Part shown: one piece after another, positions 1 to 6,310 of the stretch
Position numbering within the stretch: the first letter of the stretch is position 1
Layout: every line of letters starts with the position of its first letter
NCBI GenBank assembly: GCA_947260045.1
Contig: CAMYOP010000100.1
Span: 1-9,064, forward strand
Direction of reading: 5' to 3'
Source of the DNA: an uncultured Desulfobulbaceae bacterium
GTDB taxonomy: Bacteria > Desulfobacterota > Desulfobulbia > Desulfobulbales > Desulfobulbaceae
Length of the DNA: 9,064 nt
Made by a program: the position numbers and the translations under genes
Notes under the pieces: model-generated
Database searches by the model: none
The model's input: only the letters and a program-made list of their open reading frames with translations
What the model was told of the DNA's origin: nothing

Positions 1-447
1 AATGGTAATTGGCGCCTTGGAGGCTAATTCAAGTATTCTCTCCTGTGCCTGTATTAACTTCTCAATTGGCTTTACAGAAAAAATATCAGCACTCTCTTCG
101 CTGACACAGGACCTATCTACATAACTCCCTGCATTAAAAGATAAAACATCATATGGTAAAGCCGTGCCAGACTCTGTATAAACAAGTTTCTCCTTGGGAT
201 CGATATGACTTACATACTCTCGAATAAAGGTTCCACCCTGATTTTCAACCACATCTCTGGTGGCAAAGCGGATATCATCAGGACTATAGGTGGTACCCAA
301 CATACCTGGACCAATTCCAGAGTAATAATGATAGTCTGAAGGACCAATAACGATAACCTCATGTCCTTTCTTGATAAAGGTGTGTATATTTTCCAGAGTC
401 ACCATATGGGCGTGACCGCCACCAACCAGAACAAGTTTTTTTGCCAC
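1..447 (-). CDS. FAD/NAD(P)-dependent oxidoreductase, NDH-2/SelD-associated type (C-terminus off window)
   Basis: The first 149 codons of a flavoprotein are visible, read leftward and cut by the window edge. The N-terminus has a Rossmann dinucleotide-binding strand-turn, VGGGHAH at residues 8-14, followed by YSGIGPG around residues 44-50 and LPYDVLSFNAGS in the second half. This GGGHAH/YSG pattern is typical of the type II NADH dehydrogenase-like flavoproteins that also occur fused to or beside selenophosphate synthetase (SelD) (family knowledge). The likely reaction is NAD(P)H- or sulfide-linked electron transfer through FAD; the substrate cannot be told from this part. The start is GTG, chosen because AGGAG at 454-459 lies 6 nt upstream and the Rossmann motif begins immediately after. 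It follows the selenoprotein gene by 14 bp on the same strand, so the two are very probably co-transcribed, and it may be the reductase partner. A C-terminal SelD domain cannot be excluded from this fragment. Confidence 0.82.
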   Translation of the reverse strand, partial: MAKKLVLVGGGHAHMVTLENIHTFIKKGHEVIVIGPSDYHYYSGIGPGMLGTTYSPDDIRFATRDVVENQGGTFIREYVSHIDPKEKLVYTESGTALPYDVLSFNAGSYVDRSCVSEESADIFSVKPIEKLIQAQERILELASKAPITI

Positions 448-461
448 GTGCCTACTCCTGT

Positions 462-1292
462 TCAATTATTATCAATGAAGTCGCCAAGCATTTTCATATG
501 ATTTTTTTCTTCTGCCGCAATTTGGCCTAAAAATTCCCTGCTTGCCTTGTCCGTGCTTCGCTCCGAAGCACGCTGATACAGATCAAGAGCCTGAGCCTCA
601 ATTGACATGGCAAGACCTGTAACATCTGTTACTGAATTCCAGTCAGGCTTGTAGAGCGCCATAAACTCGGAGGTTGTCAGCCCACCTTCAACCGTATCAG
701 CAACGATTGTTTTCTCAAACTCCTGCCTGGATACGTTTTTATCCGTGAGGGTGTTATGAAAATCCAGCAGCCGCTGTTGATGTTTAATCTCAATGTCTGC
801 TAACATCTTAAAAAGTTTTATCGCCTCTTCATTTTTGACTGACTGCGTCATGGAAAGATAAAATTCTCTCAAACCTTCCTCTAAAGAATAGGCAACCGCC
901 AATACCTTTTCAGGTGATTCATCGCCTGAAAATAATTCCAGAGCATGATCCTCATTTCCGTAGGCCACCTCTTCTTTCCAGGCTTTAATCCCTCCTGAGA
1001 GATTATAGACATGTTCGAATCCTTTTCCGCTAAGCATTTGGGCAGCTACACGGCTGCGCCCACCAACAGCTCAATACACCAATATCGTTTTGACAGGATC
1101 AAGCTCATCAAGACGATCATCTAATTGGGGCAAGGGAATTAATTTTGCACCAGGAAGGTGACCGAGCTTGTATTCCTTTTCCTGACGTACATCCAAAATT
1201 ATTAAATCTTTCATTGATTGCTCATCAATTAACTTCTTCCCCTGAAGCGAATCAATCGATTGAACTGGCGTAAAAAATTGTTTCCAGCGCAT
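462..1292 (-). CDS. Probable selenocysteine-containing rhodanese / rubrerythrin-like diiron fusion protein
   Basis: Read through one in-frame UGA, this is a 276-residue protein. Residues 1-105 form a rhodanese domain: ILDVR at 32-36, GHLPGA at 44-49, active loop U74-A-V-G-G-R-S, and the closing GGIKAW at 100-105. UGA codon 74 stands exactly at the catalytic cysteine of the CxxGxR loop. Residues of about 125-276 form a rubrerythrin-like four-helix domain with a full set of diiron residues: E138 and Y145, E168-x-x-H171, E232 and Y239, E262-x-x-H265. There is no C-terminal rubredoxin. The inferred role is persulfide/sulfur transfer or peroxide/oxygen reduction by a selenium-boosted active site; no activity is shown. 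The ATG has a strong GGGAGG ribosome site (1299-1307, 6-7 nt away), while neither half downstream of the UGA has its own good start. The alternative is a pseudogene with a nonsense mutation, which fits poorly because everything else is intact. A following oxidoreductase gene is 14 bp away. Confidence 0.85.
1039..1062 (-). promoter_or_regulatory. Putative bacterial SECIS hairpin
   Basis: In the mRNA (minus strand), a stem starts 8 nt after the UGA. UGGG pairs with CCCA, a 2-nt CG bulge follows on the 5' side, then CAGC pairs with GCUG, closing a six-base loop CGUGUA. The apical loop begins 18 nt after the UGA and has G as its second base. Known bacterial SECIS elements need a loop about 16-37 nt from the UGA with a G among the first two loop bases, so this fits. 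Recognition would be by SelB with Sec-tRNA. The hairpin lies in coding sequence for VGGRSRVAAQ, so part of its shape is constrained by the protein. Confidence 0.7.
1071..1073 (-). other. In-frame UGA, predicted selenocysteine codon (Sec74)
   Basis: The codons around this site read V-Y-UGA-A-V-G-G-R-S, which aligns with the rhodanese active loop Y-C-x-x-G-x-R-S. The UGA replaces only the nucleophilic cysteine, and the frame continues for over 200 further residues of recognisable rhodanese and ferritin-like sequence. UGA (not UAA or UAG) at a catalytic cysteine is the classical signature of selenocysteine recoding. UGC or UGU would differ by one base, so a nonsense mutation is formally possible, but the nearby hairpin argues for recoding. 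Confidence 0.85.
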
Positions 1293-1833
1293 ATTTGCCT
1301 CCCTCTAATTCAATGATAATATAAGTAATAAAAAAATATATACGTTGAAGATAACACATTCACTCCAAAGAGGCGGAGTGATCAGAATTTATCGCGGCAC
1401 AGGTCTCCTCTAATGAGGCAGGCAGCTAATTTTTATAAATAGAGTCCAGGTGGAACTTTTTGTTTTTATAAAACAACTCAAAAAAGGCTCCCTATAACCT
1501 GGATAATAAATTTTACCATGAATGCAAACTCGATAGCAAGAACGTGAATTATTCCTTAATACTTATCTATGCTCCTCTATAAACCAAATAAACCTACTGA
1601 ACTCGTTGCAGCAGAATATTTTTGCCAAATTCGACATCAGATTATTCCCATTTTCTCTGGAAATAGTGCCAAAAATTCAGCACCAGGATTTGCTATCGAT
1701 TTGTTTATTCGATATTATACATAAACACACAAAAAAACTTCAGAACAAAAAGAATAGGAGATTTCAATACAACCCATAGAATACTTGACCAATGATGTAC
1801 TGTTATGGCAAACTAATTTAAAGGAATAAGATC
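1293..1833. other. 541-bp non-coding, AT-rich intergenic region
   Basis: This divergent intergenic stretch separates the selenoprotein gene (-) from the PilZ gene (+). I see no convincing open frame on either strand and no tRNA-like fold. It holds the selenoprotein ribosome site (1299-1307), a 7-bp inverted repeat TCACTCC/GGAGTGA (1360-1381), an imperfect long hairpin (1445-1503), and a widely spaced 9-bp inverted pair, CGATAGCAA at 1531-1539 and TTGCTATCG at 1690-1698. Promoters for both flanking genes must lie here, but no hexamer pair stands out from the A/T background. Confidence 0.6.
1445..1503. repeat. Imperfect long inverted repeat / hairpin
   Basis: The outer arms TCCAGGT (1445-1451) and ACCTGGA (1497-1503) are exact 7-bp complements. 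An inner 7-bp stem, TTGTTTT (1460-1466) with AAAACAA (1470-1476), closes a three-base TAT loop. Between them GGAAC-T-run and A-run-GGCTCC pair partly. It could be a terminator-like or small structured RNA element, or a degenerate mobile-element remnant; the sequence does not decide. Confidence 0.4.
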
Positions 1834-2265
1834 ATGTTAGCAAATGTCATGTATAGTGAAAAGGAATACCACCCGTCCAGGCTGTCTTTTATGATGACTC
1901 CGCAAAATGATGAAAATAGAAGAGCACATGAACGGATTTTTCCGCCTTATAACACCCTTGTCTATAATGGAGAGATATTTGGACAACTGATAGATATAGG
2001 GAGAGGTGGACTGTCCTTCGCCTATTCAAAAAATGAGACAAATGTCAGGGATCAGTTCCTTGAGCTTGATATCATGTGTGGGACACGCAAATTACATATC
2101 CCCAGTGTCTTCTGCAAAACAACAAACGACTATCCTATTCACCAGAAAGAAATCGATAAAAAACATAATATAAGACGCCGATGCCTCCAATTTGGCTCTA
2201 TGTCACCTGACCAACAACAACTCCTCCAAGAGTTTATGGAGTCAACAAGACCCCTAGGTGAGTAA
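1834..2265 (+). CDS. PilZ-domain protein (putative c-di-GMP binding)
   Basis: This 143-residue soluble protein carries the PilZ signature. RRAHER at residues 29-34 matches the RRxxxR arginine motif, and LIDIGRGGLSF at residues 52-62 corresponds to the beta-strand (D/N)xSxxG motif. PilZ domains bind cyclic di-GMP and pass the signal to motility, secretion or exopolysaccharide machinery. Here the Ser of DxSxxG is Gly56, which may weaken or alter nucleotide binding, while both arginines are kept. The protein has no signal peptide, no membrane segment and no fused output domain, so it is a stand-alone adaptor. The start ATG is supported by AAGGAA at 1821-1826; M6 is a possible alternative. It stands alone, convergent with the DUF2959 gene and preceded by 541 bp of non-coding DNA. 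Confidence 0.75.
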   Translation: MLANVMYSEKEYHPSRLSFMMTPQNDENRRAHERIFPPYNTLVYNGEIFGQLIDIGRGGLSFAYSKNETNVRDQFLELDIMCGTRKLHIPSVFCKTTNDYPIHQKEIDKKHNIRRRCLQFGSMSPDQQQLLQEFMESTRPLGE

Positions 2266-2293
2266 AGGCAGCCTTTAAGCCCATCCCACATCC

Positions 2294-2341
2294 TTTTTAC
2301 AACTTCCGATGAGTTCAACAGCCCATCGCAAGATGTAAAAA
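2294..2341. terminator. Hairpin between convergent genes, possible bidirectional terminator
   Basis: TTTTTACA (2294-2301) pairs with TGTAAAAA (2334-2341). Then come an A/A mismatch, CTT with AAG, a C/C mismatch, and CGATG (2307-2311) with CATCG (2324-2328), closing a 12-base loop. This gives 16 paired positions with two single mismatches. It sits between the stop codons of the convergent PilZ and DUF2959 genes, the expected place for a shared terminator. The stem base is A/T-rich but no long U run follows on either side, so the terminator function is tentative. Confidence 0.5.
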
Positions 2342-2344
2342 TCA

Positions 2345-3007
2345 TTATTGTAATTCTGCAATAAACGTATTCGATGATTCAATAGCTTCATTCATTTTAG
2401 AAATCAGCTGGGTAATTTCCTTTTGCAGTTCCGAAAACTCTGAGCGTAATGATCCAATTGCCTGCGCATTGAGATTATGCTTGAGAAAAAGCACATTATC
2501 CTTAAAAATGCGTAACACTGGCGCCATGCTTTTTTCAGCGTTCAACATGGAGCGAAGCATTGTTTTGTAGCGTTGTCTGGTATCACTTAATTGACGCCTG
2601 CTCGCTCTTTGTAAATCAGAATTCTGGTATTGTTCCAGCTCATCTTGCCATTCCTCAAACAATGCTTCTGCTACTGATTCCACTTTTTTAACCCGAGCAG
2701 ATACTTTCTGAGCAGCTTCCTCGCTTCGCTCATACTCTTTATTTGTCTTGTCATAGGCCTTCTTCAAGTCAGTTTCCTGTAGTTTCACAACAGATTCAAA
2801 CTGTTCCAGGGCTGTCTTAAATTGTTCCTGAGCTTCAGACTGGGAATCTCTCGCGCTCTCCACACGATCTACCAAAATATCTCTCTTATGAATTCCCACC
2901 TTTTCCATCGCTCCATAATAGGTGGAAGAACATGCCCCAAGAAACAGGATCAAGAACAAGGCAATAAAATTAAAAAGTTTTTTTGTCCGAAAATATTCAC
3001 GAATCAT
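2345..3007 (-). CDS. DUF2959 family lipoprotein
   Basis: This 220-residue protein has a lipoprotein signal: a basic N-terminus (residues 1-10), a hydrophobic stretch (11-22) and the lipobox LGAC with Cys26 as the lipidated residue. The mature part begins SSTYYGAMEKVGIHKRDILV, with the MEK-G-HKRDILVDRVE block that characterises the DUF2959 family. It continues as long charged helices, probably coiled coil, over about residues 48-130 and 180-220. Function is unknown; it is expected to sit on the periplasmic face of the inner or outer membrane. The start is fixed by GAGGAG at 3015-3020, 7 nt from the ATG. A second ATG 4 nt upstream is out of frame and stops at once. It lies 147 bp downstream of the ychJ-like gene on the same strand and could be expressed from that gap. 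Confidence 0.8.
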   Translation of the reverse strand: MIREYFRTKKLFNFIALFLILFLGACSSTYYGAMEKVGIHKRDILVDRVESARDSQSEAQEQFKTALEQFESVVKLQETDLKKAYDKTNKEYERSEEAAQKVSARVKKVESVAEALFEEWQDELEQYQNSDLQRASRRQLSDTRQRYKTMLRSMLNAEKSMAPVLRIFKDNVLFLKHNLNAQAIGSLRSEFSELQKEITQLISKMNEAIESSNTFIAELQ

Positions 3008-3154
3008 TCATTTTCTCCTCTTTTTATAATAAAAATACCTTTTAGCAGTTTTGATGATGCTGTTATATAAAATGATTAAGGGGATAAAATCTACAGGAAT
3101 AGCTATCAGTGTTTCATAAAGAAGTGCTACCATGAAAAATTTTATCATGACTGC

Positions 3155-3649
3155 TTAGCGGCAGCATTTCTTAAATTTCTTACCGCTTCCACAATAACAG
3201 GGATCATTTCTGCCTATTTTTAAATTTATGTTTGCCTCTTTGCTTATATTTTCCGAACGGGCTTCTTTAATCTCACCATCCCTATAGAACCAGGCCCCTT
3301 CTTCTTTGACAAAGCGACTGTTTTCTCGCAATGTATGTACCTTTTCCATCGAGAAAGCTGTGGCTTCAAACTCGACTGTTCCCTCTACATCCTGATCCAT
3401 ACCTTTCTCCACATCAATAATTTGTAGCTTTGACCATTTGGGTATTGCGTTCTCGTTTATATGGTCAGGCCGCGTGTCTGGATGCCAGGTTGCCAGGAGA
3501 TACGGAATATTCTTTAAAACATTTGCAGTATATCGTGATCGCATTAATTCGTGGGCAGTTTTTGCAAGCTCGTGACCCTCTATAAAAATGCCACAACAAG
3601 TATTCATTTTTTTTCCAGAGCCACATGGACACAACATATTGTCACTCAT
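3155..3649 (-). CDS. ychJ: YchJ-like SEC-C zinc-motif protein (UPF0225)
   Basis: This 164-residue protein has a SEC-C zinc-binding motif at each end. The first has C7, C9, C18 and C19 in CPCGSGKKMNTCC; the second has C151, C153, C162 and C163 in CYCGSGKKFKKCC. Between them is the YchJ core (NTF2-like), with LMRSRYTA near residues 35-42, ATWHP near 53-57, and SRFVKEEGAWFYRDG in the second half. Length and layout match Escherichia coli YchJ. Family function is uncertain; the SEC-C motif resembles the SecA C-terminal zinc site that contacts SecB and ribosomes. The ATG is preceded only by a weak AGGAT. The gene is divergent from the persulfide dioxygenase operon across 137 bp, so the two promoters share that gap. 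Confidence 0.88.
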   Translation of the reverse strand: MSDNMLCPCGSGKKMNTCCGIFIEGHELAKTAHELMRSRYTANVLKNIPYLLATWHPDTRPDHINENAIPKWSKLQIIDVEKGMDQDVEGTVEFEATAFSMEKVHTLRENSRFVKEEGAWFYRDGEIKEARSENISKEANINLKIGRNDPCYCGSGKKFKKCCR

Positions 3650-3699
3650 AGCAGGGATCCTGTAGATAAGTTTTGTAGTAACATTTTCTTTTTTTTGTA

Positions 3700-3727
3700 T
3701 TCACAGATAACTTTTGTTGGGTATTAT
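3700..3727 (+). promoter_or_regulatory. Putative sigma-70 promoter of the rhodanese-persulfide dioxygenase operon
   Basis: TTCACA (3700-3705) and TATTAT (3722-3727) are separated by 16 bp, each close to the -35 and -10 consensus. Transcription would start near 3734, leaving about a 53-nt leader that contains AAGGA (3773-3777) before the ATG at 3787. No clear operator palindrome was seen nearby. Confidence 0.5.
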
Positions 3728-3786
3728 AAAGAGTGATGATAAACAGGTAAAAATTTCACACCGCATAAGTAAAAGGAAAATTACCT

Positions 3787-4938
3787 ATGGGCCTTTTCGG
3801 TTACAAAGCAAAAGAACTATACAGTTGGCTGGTATCTCAAAAAAAAATCCTCGTTCTGGACGTTAGAAACGATAAAGATTTCGAACGATTTCAAGTAGAA
3901 AGTCCTTACCCTTTCAAGATGCTGAATATTTCCTATTACGATTTCATGGAACTGGAAGAAGAAAGTGTCGCCAAAATTCCGTGGAACCACCCCATACGCA
4001 TTGTTTGTGCTCAAGAGGGTTCAGCACAATATGTTGGTGAAATCCTGGTTAAACATGGATTCACAGATGTCGGCTACCTCGCAGGAGGTATCAGAACCTG
4101 GGGAAATCTTCTGGTTCCCACCCTGATAAACCCTGGTGAAGCATTCCAGCTCTATCAATTCATACGCCCAGGTAAAGCTTCCTGCAGCTATGGCCTGGTT
4201 AACGATGACGAAATGATGCTGTTTGATCCTTCCCGTAATGTTGATTTTTATTTACAATTTGCAAGTGAGAAAAATTGTACAATCACAGCAACACTGGAGA
4301 CCCATCTCCAGGCTGACTATATAGCAGGAAGTCGCGCTATTTCAGAGCAAACAGGTGCCCGCTTCTACGCAAATAAAAATGACTTTCAAGGCTCACGTAA
4401 TAAGTACGAAAAAATTAACGACAAAGATATCATCAATTTTTCCAAGACAGGACCAGAAATCCAGGTACTGTATACTCCGGGCCATACACCAGGATCAACT
4501 TCTTATGTGGTCGATAAGAAATTTCTCATCTCTGGCGACACAGTGTTTATAGACTCTATCGGCCGACCCGATCTTGGAGGTAAAGCTGAGGAATGGGCAC
4601 TGCTTTTATTTGATACCATGCAAAAAGTAATAAATCTCGACCAAAACCTCCTGGTTCTGCCCGGACATTATATAAACTGGACAGAAGCAGACAAAAATCT
4701 CCATTTTGCCCTGAATTTGGCTGCAATTATCGAGCGGAATAATGATATTTATGGAATTACATCCAAAAAGGATTTCATTACATTCATCAAAAACAACATG
4801 CGGCCACAGCCAGAGGAATATGCTACCATCAGAATGATCAATGCTAACCTTGAACAAGTGGAAGAAGAACAGCAGGAAACCCTTGACTTGGGCAAAAACG
4901 AATGCGCTGCTTCTACCTATGCCAAAACCCATGGTTAA
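3787..4938 (+). CDS. Rhodanese / metallo-beta-lactamase fold fusion, persulfide dioxygenase-like
   Basis: This 383-residue cytoplasmic protein has two domains. Residues 1-110 are a rhodanese domain: VLDVRN at 23-28, catalytic Cys74 in VCAQEGSAQ, and AGGIRTW at 99-105. The active loop lacks the usual CxxGxR arginine. Residues of about 115-340 are a metallo-beta-lactamase fold with THLQADY at 172-178, TPGHTPGS at 230-237, and SGDTVFIDSIGRPDL at 249-263. H173, H233 and D251 correspond to the three Fe(II) ligands of ETHE1 persulfide dioxygenase. The second-site histidines of the usual HxHxDH motif are Gln175 and Tyr178, consistent with a mononuclear iron site. The likely role is oxidation of glutathione- or low-molecular-weight persulfides to sulfite, with the rhodanese moving sulfane sulfur. 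In known PDO-rhodanese fusions (CstB, PRF) the rhodanese is C-terminal; here it is N-terminal. The tail (345-383) is acidic and Gln-rich. Its end overlaps the next gene. Confidence 0.82.
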   Translation: MGLFGYKAKELYSWLVSQKKILVLDVRNDKDFERFQVESPYPFKMLNISYYDFMELEEESVAKIPWNHPIRIVCAQEGSAQYVGEILVKHGFTDVGYLAGGIRTWGNLLVPTLINPGEAFQLYQFIRPGKASCSYGLVNDDEMMLFDPSRNVDFYLQFASEKNCTITATLETHLQADYIAGSRAISEQTGARFYANKNDFQGSRNKYEKINDKDIINFSKTGPEIQVLYTPGHTPGSTSYVVDKKFLISGDTVFIDSIGRPDLGGKAEEWALLLFDTMQKVINLDQNLLVLPGHYINWTEADKNLHFALNLAAIIERNNDIYGITSKKDFITFIKNNMRPQPEEYATIRMINANLEQVEEEQQETLDLGKNECAASTYAKTHG

Positions 4939-5351
4939 AAAGCGTGCGCCATAGAATAGAAATCAGCACTGACAGTCGGGAAACATTGATTGACATCACT
5001 CGTCAGGTGGAACAATATACCCAGACAAGTGGTATCAAAAATGGCCTTGTCGCACTCTATGCCCAGGGTGCCACAAGTGCTCTCATGATTCAGGAGAACT
5101 GGGATGATTCCGTTCAGACCGATGTTGTTAATTTACTGAGAAAACTCATCCCCCAAGGAGTCTGGCTCCATGATAAACAGGATGGGAATGGAGATGCTCA
5201 CCTGAAAGCAGGACTTGTTGGTCCGTCTGAAACAATACCAATAATCGAAGAAAAACTGGGACTTTCACAGTGGCAGAATATTTTTTTCTGCGAATTTGAT
5301 GGCCCCCGCAGGAGTCGATCTATCATATGCACTTTTATACAAAGCCAATAA
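4902..5351 (+). CDS. UPF0047/YjbQ family protein
   Basis: This is a 149-residue protein if started at the ATG, or 135 residues if started at GTG 4944, 5 nt after the upstream stop; the latter is closer to the family's usual N-terminus (VRHRIEIST). Family hallmarks are GATSALMIQEN in the first half, GNGDAHLKAGLVGPSETIPI in the middle, and WQNIFFCEFDGPRR near the end. Some UPF0047 members have weak thiamine-phosphate synthase activity, but the real substrate is generally unresolved. The His of the common PHTTAA motif is Gly here, a variant also common in the family. The gene overlaps the persulfide dioxygenase gene at its front and the L,D-transpeptidase gene at its end. No good ribosome site is visible at either start, so translational coupling is likely. 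Confidence 0.82.
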   Translation: MRCFYLCQNPWLKSVRHRIEISTDSRETLIDITRQVEQYTQTSGIKNGLVALYAQGATSALMIQENWDDSVQTDVVNLLRKLIPQGVWLHDKQDGNGDAHLKAGLVGPSETIPIIEEKLGLSQWQNIFFCEFDGPRRSRSIICTFIQSQ

Positions 5352-6103
5352 GCTCACTATTAATCCTGTTCACTCTCTGCATACTCCTTGTCGGGGTTTG
5401 GTGCAGTTCTGCTCAAGCCTGGTTACCAAAAAACCCAAAAGTGACGACGATTATTGAAAAAGTTTCAAAAAGACTGAAACCTGAGCTTGAGGCAATGGGT
5501 TTTAAAGTTGGCAGCCCTATATTTATCAGGATCCTCAAGTCTGAAAGAAACCTAGAGCTTTGGGTCAAAAAAGACAAAAAATATCATCTCTTTAAAAACT
5601 ATTCCATTTGCAGCTATTCAGGCTTTCCCGGTCCAAAATTATATGAAGGAGACTGGCAGAGCCCAGAGGGTTTTTATACGGTCAACGCAGGTCAGATGAA
5701 TCCCTGGAGTGAAAATTATCTCTCCTTTAACATCGGTTACCCAAACCAGTATGACCAAACCAAAAATCGTACAGGCAGTGCTATTATGGTACATGGAGGT
5801 TGCACGTCCATGGGCTGTTTTGCAATGTCTGATCATCGCATGGAGGAAATTTATACCCTGGCACATCTGGCCATGGACAAGGGACAAAAAGATATAAACA
5901 TCCATATTTTTCCGTTTGAAATGACCCAGCATAATATTTCTAAATATATAGAATCACCCTGGTTTTCCTTTTGGAAAGATCTTAAAAAGGGCTATGACAT
6001 TTTTGAGCGCACCCACATCTTACCCAAGGTTAGCATTGTAAACGGTCAATATGTTATTGAAGACCCAGCGCGTATCATCTTGTCTAAACTGAAAATAAAA
6101 TAA
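5327..6103 (+). CDS. YafK-type L,D-transpeptidase (YkuD fold), exported
   Basis: This 258-residue protein begins with a hydrophobic export segment (residues 8-26), with a likely signal-peptidase site after SSAQA (residue 31). The catalytic block is MVHGGCTSMGCFAMSDHRMEE. His156 and Cys164 are the expected L,D-transpeptidase pair, and GCFAM followed by SDHRMEEIY is the YafK subgroup signature (HGxCxSxGCxAM). Upstream, FPGPKLYEGDWQSPEGFY at residues 100-117 is also typical. YafK/DpaA-like enzymes act in the periplasm on peptidoglycan; E. coli DpaA cuts Braun lipoprotein off peptidoglycan, so hydrolase activity is as likely as cross-linking here. Start: AGGAG at 5310-5314 lies 12 nt from this ATG, and the signal peptide follows directly. 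It overlaps the UPF0047 gene by 25 bp and ends the operon; no terminator was seen after it. Confidence 0.87.
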   Translation: MHFYTKPISSLLILFTLCILLVGVWCSSAQAWLPKNPKVTTIIEKVSKRLKPELEAMGFKVGSPIFIRILKSERNLELWVKKDKKYHLFKNYSICSYSGFPGPKLYEGDWQSPEGFYTVNAGQMNPWSENYLSFNIGYPNQYDQTKNRTGSAIMVHGGCTSMGCFAMSDHRMEEIYTLAHLAMDKGQKDINIHIFPFEMTQHNISKYIESPWFSFWKDLKKGYDIFERTHILPKVSIVNGQYVIEDPARIILSKLKIK

Positions 6104-6227
6104 ACTTTTCTTCAAAGTATCAATATTTCAATCAAGCAGAGAGTGTTATAGCTATTACCAATCTATAGAAACAGTACGTCATAAAACCATCTAGCCAGAA
6201 ATTAGCCTTTATTTTTAACAGCCAGCC

Positions 6228-6255
6228 TTGCCTTTCGCAGGATAGTCCATAAATT
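6228..6255 (+). promoter_or_regulatory. Possible promoter of the Spy-like gene
   Basis: TTGCCT (6228-6233) and TAAATT (6250-6255) are 16 bp apart in the 207-bp gap after the transpeptidase gene. The -35 match is good and the -10 match moderate. The rest of the gap (6104-6310) shows no open frame or other structure I can support. Confidence 0.3.
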
Positions 6256-6310
6256 ATACAAATAAAGACAAAAAAATCCCGTTAATGTTACTTGTTTCAA
6301 GGAGGTTATC

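Noticed and set aside
462..464. Second selenocysteine codon at the final UGA of the fusion gene
   Set aside because: It ends the diiron domain at a natural length, the following codons resemble no family, and the next gene's Shine-Dalgarno and start follow at once.
462..1292. Two separate genes: a 73-residue rhodanese fragment and a 191-residue ferritin-like protein
   Set aside because: The frames are the same and contiguous across a single UGA, the rhodanese fold is split in mid-domain at its catalytic residue, and the second part has no ribosome site at its first ATG. One recoded gene explains all of this.
2139..2345. Minus-strand open frame over the end of the PilZ gene
   Set aside because: It is antisense to a recognisable PilZ gene, has no ribosome site and no recognisable domain.
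3131..3149. Terminator after the ychJ-like gene (CATGA/TCATG hairpin)
   Set aside because: Only a 5-bp stem with a 9-base A/T loop and no U tract; too weak to call.
4006..4008. Selenocysteine in the second rhodanese fusion
   Set aside because: The catalytic position is UGU (Cys74), and no in-frame UGA occurs in that gene.
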